From: a virus
IMG/VR virus record: IMGVR_UViG_3300024520_004183
Span: 1 to 38,268 of that record
Strand: one strand, 5' to 3'
Length of the DNA stretch: 38,268 nucleotides
The notes beneath the pieces were generated by a model that searched no databases, was not told the DNA's origin, and saw nothing but the letters and a program-made list of their open reading frames with translations. A program made the position numbers and the translations under genes. Of the stretch, positions 13,547-19,931 are shown piece after piece (the stretch's first letter is position 1; the number at the start of each line of letters is the position of its first letter).

Positions 13547-14382
13547 ATCAATGTCGAGTAGCCCCCTCACTTGGGGCCCTAGAGGGCAGCAACTTTGATG
13601 TGTGGGGCACAAGAGAATACTATAGCGAAGATCGCCCCGCTGTATTCTTTGGTCTATATGGTCTTCCTGACTTTTATGCATTGTGGAGACACGTGGGTAC
13701 CAAGTGGATACTGTGGTGTGGTAGTGACATAACCCACTTCCAGAATGGTTACTGGCTTGAAGAGGGCGGGGGTATTAGGGTTGACTCTCAGCCCCTAGCG
13801 GAGTGGATAAATAAGAATTGTGATAATTGGGTGGAAAATGAGGTCGAACGACAAGCTCTAGCGGATATGGGTATTGATTCCAAGGTGTGCCCTAGTTTCA
13901 TGGGTAATGTTGATGATTATGGTGTAGAGTTTAAGTATAACGATCGCCCCAATGTCTACCTCTCAGCAAATGAGGGCAGAGAGGTAGAATATGGTTGGAA
14001 CTTAGTAGAGGAGATAGCCGACAAGTGTGATGTAGACTTTCACCTATATGGATCAGACACATGGACTACTAAGCATCACAATGTGTTTATTCATGGTAGG
14101 GTGACAAAGCGTGAGATGAATAATGATGTTATGCACATGCAATGTGGGCTGCGCCTTAATGAGACAATGGACGGCTTTAGTGAAATCACAGCCAAGTCTA
14201 TATTGTGGGGTCAACACCCGCTGGTGTGGGCTGCGTACAAATATCCGCATTTGAAGTCATTCAAAGACGAGGCTGAACTGGTCAAGCGACTGAATGAGCT
14301 GACGAATGAGACCCTACCTCACCCGTACCGTGACCATTACAAGCAAGCAATAAACAAATATCCATGGAACACAAAACAGTAG
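13537..14382 (+). CDS. Glycosyltransferase, GT-B type (GT4-like)
   Basis: In this 281-residue protein the C-terminal half has the GT-B donor-binding layout: a strand FHLYGSDTW, then FIHGRVTKREMNNDVMHMQCGLRLN, then GFSEITAKSILWGQHPLVW with the conserved Glu of the E-x7-E-like region. The N-terminal half contains a WILWCGSDI segment and many Trp/Tyr residues, consistent with acceptor binding. It is small for a full GT4 enzyme (usually 350 or more). Probably transfers a sugar made by this cluster to a lipid- or glycan-linked acceptor. Overlaps the neighbouring genes by 10 and 19 bases. Confidence 0.75.
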   Translation: MQVNQCRVAPSLGALEGSNFDVWGTREYYSEDRPAVFFGLYGLPDFYALWRHVGTKWILWCGSDITHFQNGYWLEEGGGIRVDSQPLAEWINKNCDNWVENEVERQALADMGIDSKVCPSFMGNVDDYGVEFKYNDRPNVYLSANEGREVEYGWNLVEEIADKCDVDFHLYGSDTWTTKHHNVFIHGRVTKREMNNDVMHMQCGLRLNETMDGFSEITAKSILWGQHPLVWAAYKYPHLKSFKDEAELVKRLNELTNETLPHPYRDHYKQAINKYPWNTKQ

Positions 14383-15269
14383 CACACTTCATGTATGTAC
14401 CTTTCACTGGCTTAGGTCTGTATGGAGGACATAGAGGAAAGCGGTGGCTCAAAAACCGCATAAAGATATTTAAGCAGTTCACTGTACCATCCTTACAGCA
14501 GCAGACGAACCAGAATTTTGTTTTGTGGGTATCATGGCGCCATGAAGACAGGTTGGACCATGACGTTATGGACTTGTGGTTTGACTTACAAGAGATGTTT
14601 CCTAATCGTATTGTGTTTACTTATTCAGGTGTATGCTTTTGGGATGACAAATACCCTAAAGAGGAGGCTCACGCGCGTTTAGTAGAGGCATTACATGGTT
14701 CAATGGGTAATTTGATCAATTGTCTTGGGGAAGCGGACACAGTGCTTATGACTATACAGCCGAGCGATGATTGCTATTATGCAACAGCGGTAGACGAGAT
14801 ACAGGCCACCCTACAGGATAACAGTTTGGAAGTGTTCGGATATAAGCACGGGTTTGTCATGGATTATATATCGGGCCGTGTAGCTGAATGGAACCCCATT
14901 ACCACGCCCCCGTTCTATACTATAAAGTTTCCCCGTGAAATCTTTGTGGACCCTATTAAGCACGTCAAACATACCGGACCTTATGAATCACATGAGTACG
15001 TTAAAGACTTCCTCAATGCATATTATTGCGACTATCGCGGTTTCATTGTTGGCACGCACGGTGAGAACATCAGCACTGTGTTTGACCACCCATTTGCTAA
15101 AGAAACGGAGGAGAAGCCTGTCGGCTTTCCCGAGTTCGCACCGCTTAAACTAAAAAGTAGCGTGCGCAAGAGCTTGATGCGCATGTTACCACACGGCTGG
15201 CAGCGGAAGCTTAGGTATTGGCTTGGTGAGTGTTTTTATTCTAGGCTTTATAGGTGGCTGAGATCATGA
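14364..15269 (+). CDS. Glycosyltransferase, rhamnosyltransferase-like family
   Basis: In this 301-residue protein the N-terminus (VPFTGLGLYG...RIKIFKQFTVPSLQQQTNQNFVLWVSW) is the signature of a family annotated as putative rhamnosyltransferase (PF11316-type), in which RxxLFxxFTxPSLxxQT precedes a GT-A-like fold. A QPSDDCYY segment supplies a DxD-like acidic pair. The C-terminal 40 residues are basic and aromatic (LPHGWQRKLRYWLG), suitable for membrane association. It overlaps the next gene by ATGA. The real sugar donor is unknown. Confidence 0.75.
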   Translation: MEHKTVAHFMYVPFTGLGLYGGHRGKRWLKNRIKIFKQFTVPSLQQQTNQNFVLWVSWRHEDRLDHDVMDLWFDLQEMFPNRIVFTYSGVCFWDDKYPKEEAHARLVEALHGSMGNLINCLGEADTVLMTIQPSDDCYYATAVDEIQATLQDNSLEVFGYKHGFVMDYISGRVAEWNPITTPPFYTIKFPREIFVDPIKHVKHTGPYESHEYVKDFLNAYYCDYRGFIVGTHGENISTVFDHPFAKETEEKPVGFPEFAPLKLKSSVRKSLMRMLPHGWQRKLRYWLGECFYSRLYRWLRS

Positions 15270-15892
15270 AGTTATTCCGAGACACAAAAGAGCACACAAA
15301 GTACTGGACAGGCAGAGAAATGGACTGGAAAAAGGACTATCTCGATACGTGGGCACACCCACATCGGTACTATATCTCACACATATTGTCCGGTTTGAAA
15401 TGGGGCTCGCTGTTAGAGATTGGCTGTGGTTCTGGCCCAAACCTCGTCAATTTAGTTAAGCATTTCCCAGGAAAGCAGGTAGGTGGTATCGACATTGTGC
15501 CGGAAGCAATAGAGCTTGCGCAGAAGACGTTCAAGGGAGCTTTTCTAAAGGTCGGGTCGGCTGAGGACTTAATGATGTCAGATAAGAGCACTGATATTAT
15601 ACTCACTGATATGTGCCTCATATATGTAAACAAGCCGGACAAGGCAATGAGAGAGATAAGGAGGGTGGCGCGCAATTATGTGATGTTCTGTGAATTACAT
15701 ACAGAATCGTGGTGGATGCGCCTAAGATTAAAGTGGGGATCGGGTTATACGGCGCATAATTATGTTAAACTGCTTCAGAAGTATGGTTTCTATGATATAA
15801 CCAAGATCAAGATACCAGAGGAGATGTGGCCGGGCGGCAACCCACAAAAAGACTACGGATATATAATAATAGCTAAAACACCTAAACGATAA
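15266..15892 (+). CDS. Class I SAM-dependent methyltransferase
   Basis: This 208-residue protein starts from the ATG overlapping the upstream stop (15266); an ATG at 15254 is also possible. Motif I is LLEIGCGSGPN, followed by the acidic end of beta-2 (GGIDIVPEAIELAQK). GSAEDLMMSDKSTDIILTD is the motif II/III region. Near the end are aromatic residues and a GYIIIAKTP strand. Last gene of the sugar cluster, so it may cap or methylate the glycan. Small-molecule or sugar substrate is inferred only from context. The next gene starts one base after its stop (TAA-T-ATG). Confidence 0.85.
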   Translation: MKLFRDTKEHTKYWTGREMDWKKDYLDTWAHPHRYYISHILSGLKWGSLLEIGCGSGPNLVNLVKHFPGKQVGGIDIVPEAIELAQKTFKGAFLKVGSAEDLMMSDKSTDIILTDMCLIYVNKPDKAMREIRRVARNYVMFCELHTESWWMRLRLKWGSGYTAHNYVKLLQKYGFYDITKIKIPEEMWPGGNPQKDYGYIIIAKTPKR

Positions 15893-15893
15893 T

Positions 15894-16355
15894 ATGGACT
15901 TAATTACAATACTATTGGCCGTCATCGCAGTAACCGAGATGACTCGGCTTGTGATGACACACAAGAACATAAGCAAGAAGGCTCATTTCAAAGAGAAACT
16001 AAAGGGAACGGGGCGCATGATCTGGGACCTCGAGTTTAAGAAATTCAAGATCCGCGAGATGCGTGAGGATGTCCGCAAGGAATACGACTTCACAAAGGCG
16101 CGCATTTCCAGCCTAGAGAACGAAATGGAGGGATTTAAGGGAGACAAAGAAGAGAAGGCCCGCATGGATGATCAAATGGTGCTTGCAAAGCGTGACCTGG
16201 AGCGTTTTGAGAGCCAATTACAGTCATTGGATCTTGAAATCAACGGTAGCAAGCCGAATAGTCAATACCCGGACGGCGTTAGTGGCTTGAACGACCAGAT
16301 TGAATCATTAAGAGCTCTGTGTGAGATGCTACAAGCATGGGCTAAAGAGGCTTAA
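15894..16355 (+). CDS. Membrane-anchored coiled-coil protein
   Basis: In this 153-residue protein, residues 1-20 (MDLITILLAVIAVTEMTRLV) form a single hydrophobic anchor; residues 55-115 are charged heptad-like coiled coil (SSLENEMEGFKGDKEEKARMDDQ...). The C-terminus is another short helix. No family recognised. It shares the TAA-T-ATG junction with the cluster but its content suggests a structural or envelope role, not an enzyme. Expression is probably still driven from the 8047 promoter. Confidence 0.6.
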   Translation: MDLITILLAVIAVTEMTRLVMTHKNISKKAHFKEKLKGTGRMIWDLEFKKFKIREMREDVRKEYDFTKARISSLENEMEGFKGDKEEKARMDDQMVLAKRDLERFESQLQSLDLEINGSKPNSQYPDGVSGLNDQIESLRALCEMLQAWAKEA

Positions 16356-16356
16356 C

Positions 16357-16518
16357 ATGGCTAGGCAGTCAAGGACCTACAAGCCCTCTGATTCCTACCC
16401 ACACAGAGAACACCGTTCAAAGAAAGGCAGACGACCATATGCAAGGAAAAAGAGGGCGCTACGTGTTATGCTTGATGAAAGATTAAACAAGATAGAAAAG
16501 CATTATGGCTCACGTTAA
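16357..16518 (+). CDS. Small basic protein (53 aa)
   Basis: Begins MARQSRTYKPSDSYPH one base after the preceding stop (TAA-C-ATG). About one third of residues are Lys, Arg or His (RSKKGRRPYARKKRALR), followed by a helical end (MLDERLNKIEKHYG). Likely nucleic-acid-binding. A longer in-frame ATG at 16321 would overlap the coiled-coil gene and is less likely. Function unknown. Confidence 0.6.
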   Translation: MARQSRTYKPSDSYPHREHRSKKGRRPYARKKRALRVMLDERLNKIEKHYGSR

Positions 16519-16558
16519 ACCTAAGAAGAAAAAGAAGAAAGCAAAACGCCCCTATTAA
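16505..16558 (+). CDS. Possible 17-residue Lys-rich microprotein
   Basis: A 17-codon frame beginning ATG GCT, with a run of six lysines after a proline, overlaps the end of the small basic gene by 14 bases. It stops inside the stem of the following terminator. Composition continues the basic theme of its neighbour. It may be a translated leader or chance frame. Confidence 0.25.
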   Translation: MAHVKPKKKKKKAKRPY

Positions 16559-16573
16559 GGGGCTTTTGCTTTA
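16541..16573. terminator. Bidirectional terminator closing the sugar-cluster transcript
   Basis: GCCCCT (16548-16553) and AGGGGC (16558-16563) form a 6-bp stem with loop ATTA; TTTTGCTTT follows on the plus strand, and the A-run before the stem gives a T-run for the opposite strand. It separates the rightward cluster from the converging leftward microprotein genes, whose last stop codon (16571-16573) touches it. Confidence 0.8.
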
Positions 16574-16660
16574 GAGGTGGTATATAAATACCATGACCAC
16601 GGCAATCCAGCACAAATTTACGAGAGCCAGAAAGAAGTATATATCTATGTTCTTGTTCAT
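16571..16660 (-). CDS. Membrane microprotein (29 aa)
   Basis: The start ATG (16660) overlaps the stop of the upstream 25-residue frame (TAATG). It encodes MNKNIDIYF followed by one hydrophobic helix (FLALVNLCWIAVVMVFIY). The paired overlap with another single-pass microprotein supports both. No homologue recalled; a holin- or exclusion-type role is conceivable but unsupported. Confidence 0.45.
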   Translation of the reverse strand: MNKNIDIYFFLALVNLCWIAVVMVFIYHL

Positions 16661-16737
16661 TAGAATATAACGAGTACGATCAATACCACTATCACGAACA
16701 TTGCCATCTGCATGTAGTCACCCATTTCATTGTCCAT
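16660..16737 (-). CDS. Membrane microprotein (25 aa)
   Basis: A 25-codon frame, MDNEMGDYMQMAMFV then a hydrophobic helix to the stop. Its start overlaps the end of the 41-residue frame by 11 bases and its stop overlaps the next start. The acidic outside and hydrophobic C-terminus resemble tail-anchored micropeptides. Confidence rests on the tight overlap chain. Confidence 0.45.
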   Translation of the reverse strand: MDNEMGDYMQMAMFVIVVLIVLVIF

Positions 16738-16852
16738 AAGTCAATATATTTAACATCTTGAGTAATGCTTCATCTCTTGAGCTACCCCTTGTGAACCGCA
16801 TTGTGCGCCTGTACAGGCAGTAATACGTACCACAGAGCTTGTATATCATCAT
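16727..16852 (-). CDS. Possible small protein (41 aa)
   Basis: Starts at ATG ATG (16852); encodes a basic, Cys/Tyr-rich beginning (MMIYKLCGTYYCLYRR) and a helical RGSSRDEALLKMLNIL end. Overlaps the 25-residue frame by 11 bases. No ribosome-binding site is clear. A competing 25-residue frame in another phase starts seven bases earlier. Real coding status uncertain. Confidence 0.35.
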   Translation of the reverse strand: MMIYKLCGTYYCLYRRTMRFTRGSSRDEALLKMLNILTYGQ

Positions 16853-16882
16853 AATACATATTGGTTATATTTCCCAGGGAAA

Positions 16883-17206
16883 CTAGCGTGAACAGCTACT
16901 ATCACTGGATACATTACCTTCATAGGTATTGATTGCCTCGATGGCACAGTTACGATCATTGACAGCTTCATTGTATAACACCTCAGCACTCACAAGCGCA
17001 GCCTCAGCTCGCTCAAGTGTCTTATTGGAATCGGCAACTGACCTAATAGCCTCAGCTAGGTTATCTGTAAGTTTCTGTGGCATATCACGCGCGTCGGTTA
17101 CTTCAATCACAGGCGAAACATACTCCACACTAGGTGTTTGATAGTTTACATACCACACACCAGCAATGGCCAATACTACTATAGTTATAATGATTATCTT
17201 TTTCAT
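16883..17206 (-). CDS. Single-pass membrane protein with coiled-coil ectodomain
   Basis: In this 107-residue protein, residues 1-20 (MKKIIIITIVVLAIAGVWYV) are a signal anchor; residues 40-95 are an Ala-rich coiled coil; the Cys residues (about 86 and 105) lie in the distal part. The topology (N-in anchor, periplasmic helix) is like an i-spanin, but the lysis genes are elsewhere and transcribed in the opposite direction. First gene of a small leftward unit between the sugar cluster and terminase; superinfection exclusion or envelope modulation is a guess. Confidence 0.65.
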   Translation of the reverse strand: MKKIIIITIVVLAIAGVWYVNYQTPSVEYVSPVIEVTDARDMPQKLTDNLAEAIRSVADSNKTLERAEAALVSAEVLYNEAVNDRNCAIEAINTYEGNVSSDSSCSR

Positions 17207-17237
17207 ATTGTTCTTAGTTAAATTAAAAGGGACTTCG

Positions 17238-17285
17238 AGAGAGCTGGCGCATAACCGAGCCTAAGCAAAGCTACCGTCGCTCTCT
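17238..17285. other. Possible structured leader upstream of leftward membrane gene
   Basis: AGAGAGC (17238-17244) pairs with GCTCTCT (17279-17285), enclosing a 34-base segment with smaller possible stems. It would lie in the 5' leader of the leftward transcript. Only one 7-bp stem is certain, so this is weak. Confidence 0.25.
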
Positions 17286-17350
17286 ACTCATTCCCTAAAC
17301 TACATACTACACCTACCATTATACAAGTCAAGTATAACTGCACGCCATGT

Positions 17351-17399
17351 TGTGGATAACTCTATAACCTTTACATACATACTATAGTTAATGTATTAT
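17351..17399 (+). promoter_or_regulatory. Promoter with DnaA-box-like site before the DUF5681-like gene
   Basis: TTTACA (17370-17375) and TATTAT (17394-17399) are 18 bases apart, 8 bases before the ATG at 17407. A perfect DnaA-box complement TGTGGATAA (17351-17359) precedes it, as at the recA and sugar-cluster promoters. On the opposite strand TGTATAAT (complement near 17316-17323) could be the -10 for the leftward gene at 17206. Confidence 0.5.
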
Positions 17400-17406
17400 C
17401 TTAATT

Positions 17407-17745
17407 ATGTCTCAAAACTTTGAAAGAGCACCGAAAAAACAGAAATACACTGGTAAGTATAAGAACGCTCAAGAGGGAATTGCAGCTCGCGTTAAGGCTT
17501 TAGAGCCATATAACTGGCCAAAAGGCGTTTCAGGTAACCCTAAAGGGCGTCCTGAAGGTACTTTAAGTGCTGTAACACGTATAAAACAGATGTTTACAGC
17601 CAATCCAGACCAGTTTGATGAGTTCTTAACGGCCTATTTGAAGGATAAAAGTAATAGAAAACACGTTATAGAGATGATAGATGGCAAGCCAAAGCAGTCT
17701 ACAGACATAGCTTTGCACGTTCCTAAGCCTTTAGACGACGTATAG
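17407..17745 (+). CDS. DUF5681-like protein, putative small-terminase partner
   Basis: In this 112-residue protein the segment WPKGVSGNPKGRPEGTLSAVTRIKQMF is the W-x-x-G-x-SGNPxGRPxG signature of the DUF5681 family, which is repeatedly found next to large terminases. N-terminus is very basic (APKKQKYTGKYKN), C-terminus acidic. By position it is the best candidate for DNA recognition in packaging, but it lacks a recognisable HTH, so it could be an accessory and not the true small subunit. It is separated from the large subunit by a 280-base gap. Confidence 0.7.
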   Translation: MSQNFERAPKKQKYTGKYKNAQEGIAARVKALEPYNWPKGVSGNPKGRPEGTLSAVTRIKQMFTANPDQFDEFLTAYLKDKSNRKHVIEMIDGKPKQSTDIALHVPKPLDDV

Positions 17746-17761
17746 CCCTTGACACGCCATT

Positions 17762-17842
17762 GGCTAACCTTAGCCGTACATTACACATTTCATAGACAAG
17801 AGACGCTATGTGTTGCATAACTATGAATGGCTATGTATAGCC
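17762..17842. repeat. Two related 14-bp palindromes before the large terminase
   Basis: GGCTAACCTTAGCC (17762-17775) and GGCTATGTATAGCC (17829-17842) are both perfect palindromes of the form GGCTAW-NN-WTAGCC, 53 bases apart. A further half-site (TATAGCCC) lies at about 17742-17749. Their place in the non-coding gap upstream of terL suggests protein-binding sites, for example for packaging-site recognition or late-gene control. Confidence 0.55.
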
Positions 17843-17911
17843 CTAAAGCATCCATGTGCCCCTAGTGGGAGTTTGAGAAAAAGAGGTGTTTCAATAACAA
17901 GAAGTGATATG

Positions 17912-17953
17912 TGGTATAATATTGAAGAGACGGGGGGGGTAAGGTCATATAAT
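17912..17953 (+). promoter_or_regulatory. Extended -10 promoter and G-run before terL
   Basis: TGGTATAAT (17912-17920) is identical to the sugar-cluster extended -10; upstream -35 is weak. An 8-base G homopolymer follows at 17932-17939, and a second TATAAT lies at 17948-17953. The remaining gap bases (17746-18025) hold no convincing gene. Confidence 0.5.
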
Positions 17954-18025
17954 GCGCCGTAGATTGATTAAGGATACCTATAAAAGCAATTAAAATTTCA
18001 AAAATACGACTTTTCCCAGAGAAAT

Positions 18026-19228
18026 ATGTTTTCCAAAACAACGGCTTACAAAAAGATTAAACTCCTCAATAAGAGAATCAGAGCAGTACAGGGGGGGACC
18101 TCTGCCTCAAAGACTATTTCAATATTATTGTATTTGATTGCTAAGGCTCAGTGTGACAAGACGCCAACCCTCACATCTGTTGTTTCAGAGTCCTTTCCCC
18201 ACCTCAAAAGGGGTGCAATGCGCGACTTCCTGATGATTCTTGAACAACACGGCTACTACAACGATAAGAACTGGAACCGAAGTGACTTTACCTATACATT
18301 TGAAACAGGCTCGAAGATTGAATTCTTCTCGGCTGATCAGCCTTCAAAGGTACGCGGACCACGACGTGACCGTTTGTTCCTGAACGAGGCCAACAACGTC
18401 CCCTACGAAGCCTTTGACCAACTCGAAGTCCGTACGAAAGATGTTATTTTTATTGACTGGAACCCTACCAACGAATTTTGGTACTACGAAGAGGTGATGA
18501 TGCCTGATGGTACTTTCCTGAGAAATGATGCAGATCACCTCGTACTCACTTATTTAGATAATGAAGCCTTAGATGGTGAGATTGTTAAATCTATTGAACA
18601 AAGGAAAGATCGTAGAGGCTGGTGGACCGTCTATGGACTTGGCCAGCTTGGAGAGGTTGAAGGTAAAATATATAAAGACTGGAAGATTATTGACGAAATT
18701 GACCACCATGCCCGAATTGAACGATATGGTCTTGATTTTGGCTATTCCAACGATCCAAGCAGCATAGTTGCGATTTATTACTATGACGGGGGGTATATTT
18801 TAGATGAAGTGCTTTATGAGAAAGGGGTCCACAATAAACGTTTAGCCGAGACTATTGAGAATCAGGAGCGACCAGCCCTTATTATTGCGGATTCAGCAGA
18901 ACCCAAGTCTATTGATGAGATAATGGGGTATGGATTAAATATTGCCGGAGCGGAAAAGGGCCGGGATTCTGTAAATAATGGTATACAGCTCGTACAAGAC
19001 CTTAGAATAAGTGTTACAAAGCGATCAACCAACATTATCAGGGAATATAGGAACTATCTTTGGAAGACCGATAAAGATGGAAAGGTCCTTAATATTCCGG
19101 AACACCAGTTTTCCCACAGTATGGATGCTATAAGGTATGCACTTACTTCTATACAGAAGAATCAGTTCAAGGAACAACCCGAGCAATCATTACCAGCCAC
19201 CCTTTATTATGAAGAACTTGGCATATGA
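18026..19228 (+). CDS. terL: Terminase large subunit
   Basis: This 400-residue packaging motor belongs to the Terminase_3/PBSX-like family. ATPase: Walker A QGGTSASKT (22-30), Walker B LFLNE (117-121) after RGPRRDR, and coupling region IDWNPTNEFW. Nuclease (RNase H fold): Asp237 in GLDFGYSNDPSS, Asp289 in IIADSAEP and Asp366 in HSMDAIRY form the metal triad. The start is preceded by CAGAGAA. It overlaps the next gene by ATGA. It translocates DNA into the prohead through the portal encoded at 19932. Confidence 0.95.
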   Translation: MFSKTTAYKKIKLLNKRIRAVQGGTSASKTISILLYLIAKAQCDKTPTLTSVVSESFPHLKRGAMRDFLMILEQHGYYNDKNWNRSDFTYTFETGSKIEFFSADQPSKVRGPRRDRLFLNEANNVPYEAFDQLEVRTKDVIFIDWNPTNEFWYYEEVMMPDGTFLRNDADHLVLTYLDNEALDGEIVKSIEQRKDRRGWWTVYGLGQLGEVEGKIYKDWKIIDEIDHHARIERYGLDFGYSNDPSSIVAIYYYDGGYILDEVLYEKGVHNKRLAETIENQERPALIIADSAEPKSIDEIMGYGLNIAGAEKGRDSVNNGIQLVQDLRISVTKRSTNIIREYRNYLWKTDKDGKVLNIPEHQFSHSMDAIRYALTSIQKNQFKEQPEQSLPATLYYEELGI

Positions 19229-19452
19229 AGATTGAACTTAATATTGCGAACACTGAAAACGTGCAGAGTCTCTCAAATGAAGACATCGAACAGATAGATG
19301 AGATAATGAATGCACTCATTACAACAGGGGCATTAACTGGTGTCAAAAACGGTCAAACTGTGATACACTTTGATCATACGGGTACATTCCAACGAGTAGA
19401 ACTTCGCTATTTCCCCTGGCAACGTAGGAGAAAATCCAATGAAAGTAGGTAA
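19225..19452 (+). CDS. Small hypothetical protein after terL (75 aa)
   Basis: Acidic helical N-terminus (NVQSLSNEDIEQIDEIMNALI), then a beta hairpin (GQTVIHFDHTGTFQRVELRYF) and basic end. Coupled to terL by ATGA overlap and to the acetyltransferase by a 14-base overlap. Similar small proteins are found after terminases in phages, without known role. Confidence 0.7.
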   Translation: MKIELNIANTENVQSLSNEDIEQIDEIMNALITTGALTGVKNGQTVIHFDHTGTFQRVELRYFPWQRRRKSNESR

Positions 19453-19852
19453 ACGAGTAAAAATCTGGCACATTGGCCTCTCCAATATAGGGGAGTGTTT
19501 CATAGGAAACGATTGCGTCATCCATTCTCACGTTTGGATCGGTGATAAGGTCAAGATCGGCGACCGGTGTAAAATCCAGGCATTTTCGTTCCTCCCAACC
19601 GGGGTACGTCTGGGAAATGACGTATTCGTTGGCCCGCACGTCTCATTTACCAACGACCGACATCCCCCTTCCGGGGAGTGGTTGCCCACGATAGTTGGCG
19701 ATAATGTGTCGATTGGTGCAGGGGCTGTGATCCTTCCTGGTGTTTCCCTGGGAAACGGGGCCCGTGTAGGAGCTGGCGCAGTTGTAGCAAGAGACGTTGA
19801 GCCTGGCCAGCTTGTAGTTGGACCACGCGCAGAACCGCTTGACGTTACTTAA
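19439..19852 (+). CDS. WbpD-like left-handed beta-helix acetyltransferase
   Basis: This 137-residue protein is built of hexapeptide repeats ([LIV]-G-x4): IGNDCVIHSHVWIGDKVKIGDRCKIQ, LGNDVFVGPHVSFTNDRHPP, VSIGAGAVILPGVSLGNGARVGAGAVVA. The FVGPxVxFTND segment and IWH...KIQ are typical of WbpD, which N-acetylates the 3-amino group of UDP-GlcNAc(3N)A. It lacks about 50 residues compared with cellular WbpD. It lies between terL and portal, not in the sugar cluster, yet supplies the one missing step between WbpE-like and WbpG-like enzymes. The 3' end of the gene contains the -35 of the portal promoter. Confidence 0.88.
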   Translation: MKVGKRVKIWHIGLSNIGECFIGNDCVIHSHVWIGDKVKIGDRCKIQAFSFLPTGVRLGNDVFVGPHVSFTNDRHPPSGEWLPTIVGDNVSIGAGAVILPGVSLGNGARVGAGAVVARDVEPGQLVVGPRAEPLDVT

Positions 19853-19866
19853 TTCAATAGTACAAT
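19839..19866 (+). promoter_or_regulatory. Virion promoter P1 (before portal)
   Basis: TTGACG (19839-19844) and TACAAT (19861-19866), 16-base spacer. The spacer and downstream CTAACCTA word are shared with the promoter at 26036. The start codon of the portal gene lies 65 bases after the -10, with a hairpin between. Confidence 0.7.
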
Positions 19867-19894
19867 TTTAGGAAAGACTCTAACCTAACCCACA

Positions 19895-19927
19895 GGCGAG
19901 CATCATATTTGATGTTCGCCTTTTTTT
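19895..19927 (+). terminator. Leader hairpin with T-tract abutting the portal start codon
   Basis: GGCGAGCATCA (19895-19905) pairs with TGATGTTCGCC (19910-19920) with one G-T pair and loop TATT, then seven Ts (19921-19927). The portal ATG is at 19932, only four bases later. It has the full form of an intrinsic terminator but lies downstream of P1 and immediately before a gene. Confidence 0.8.
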
Positions 19928-19931
19928 ATAT

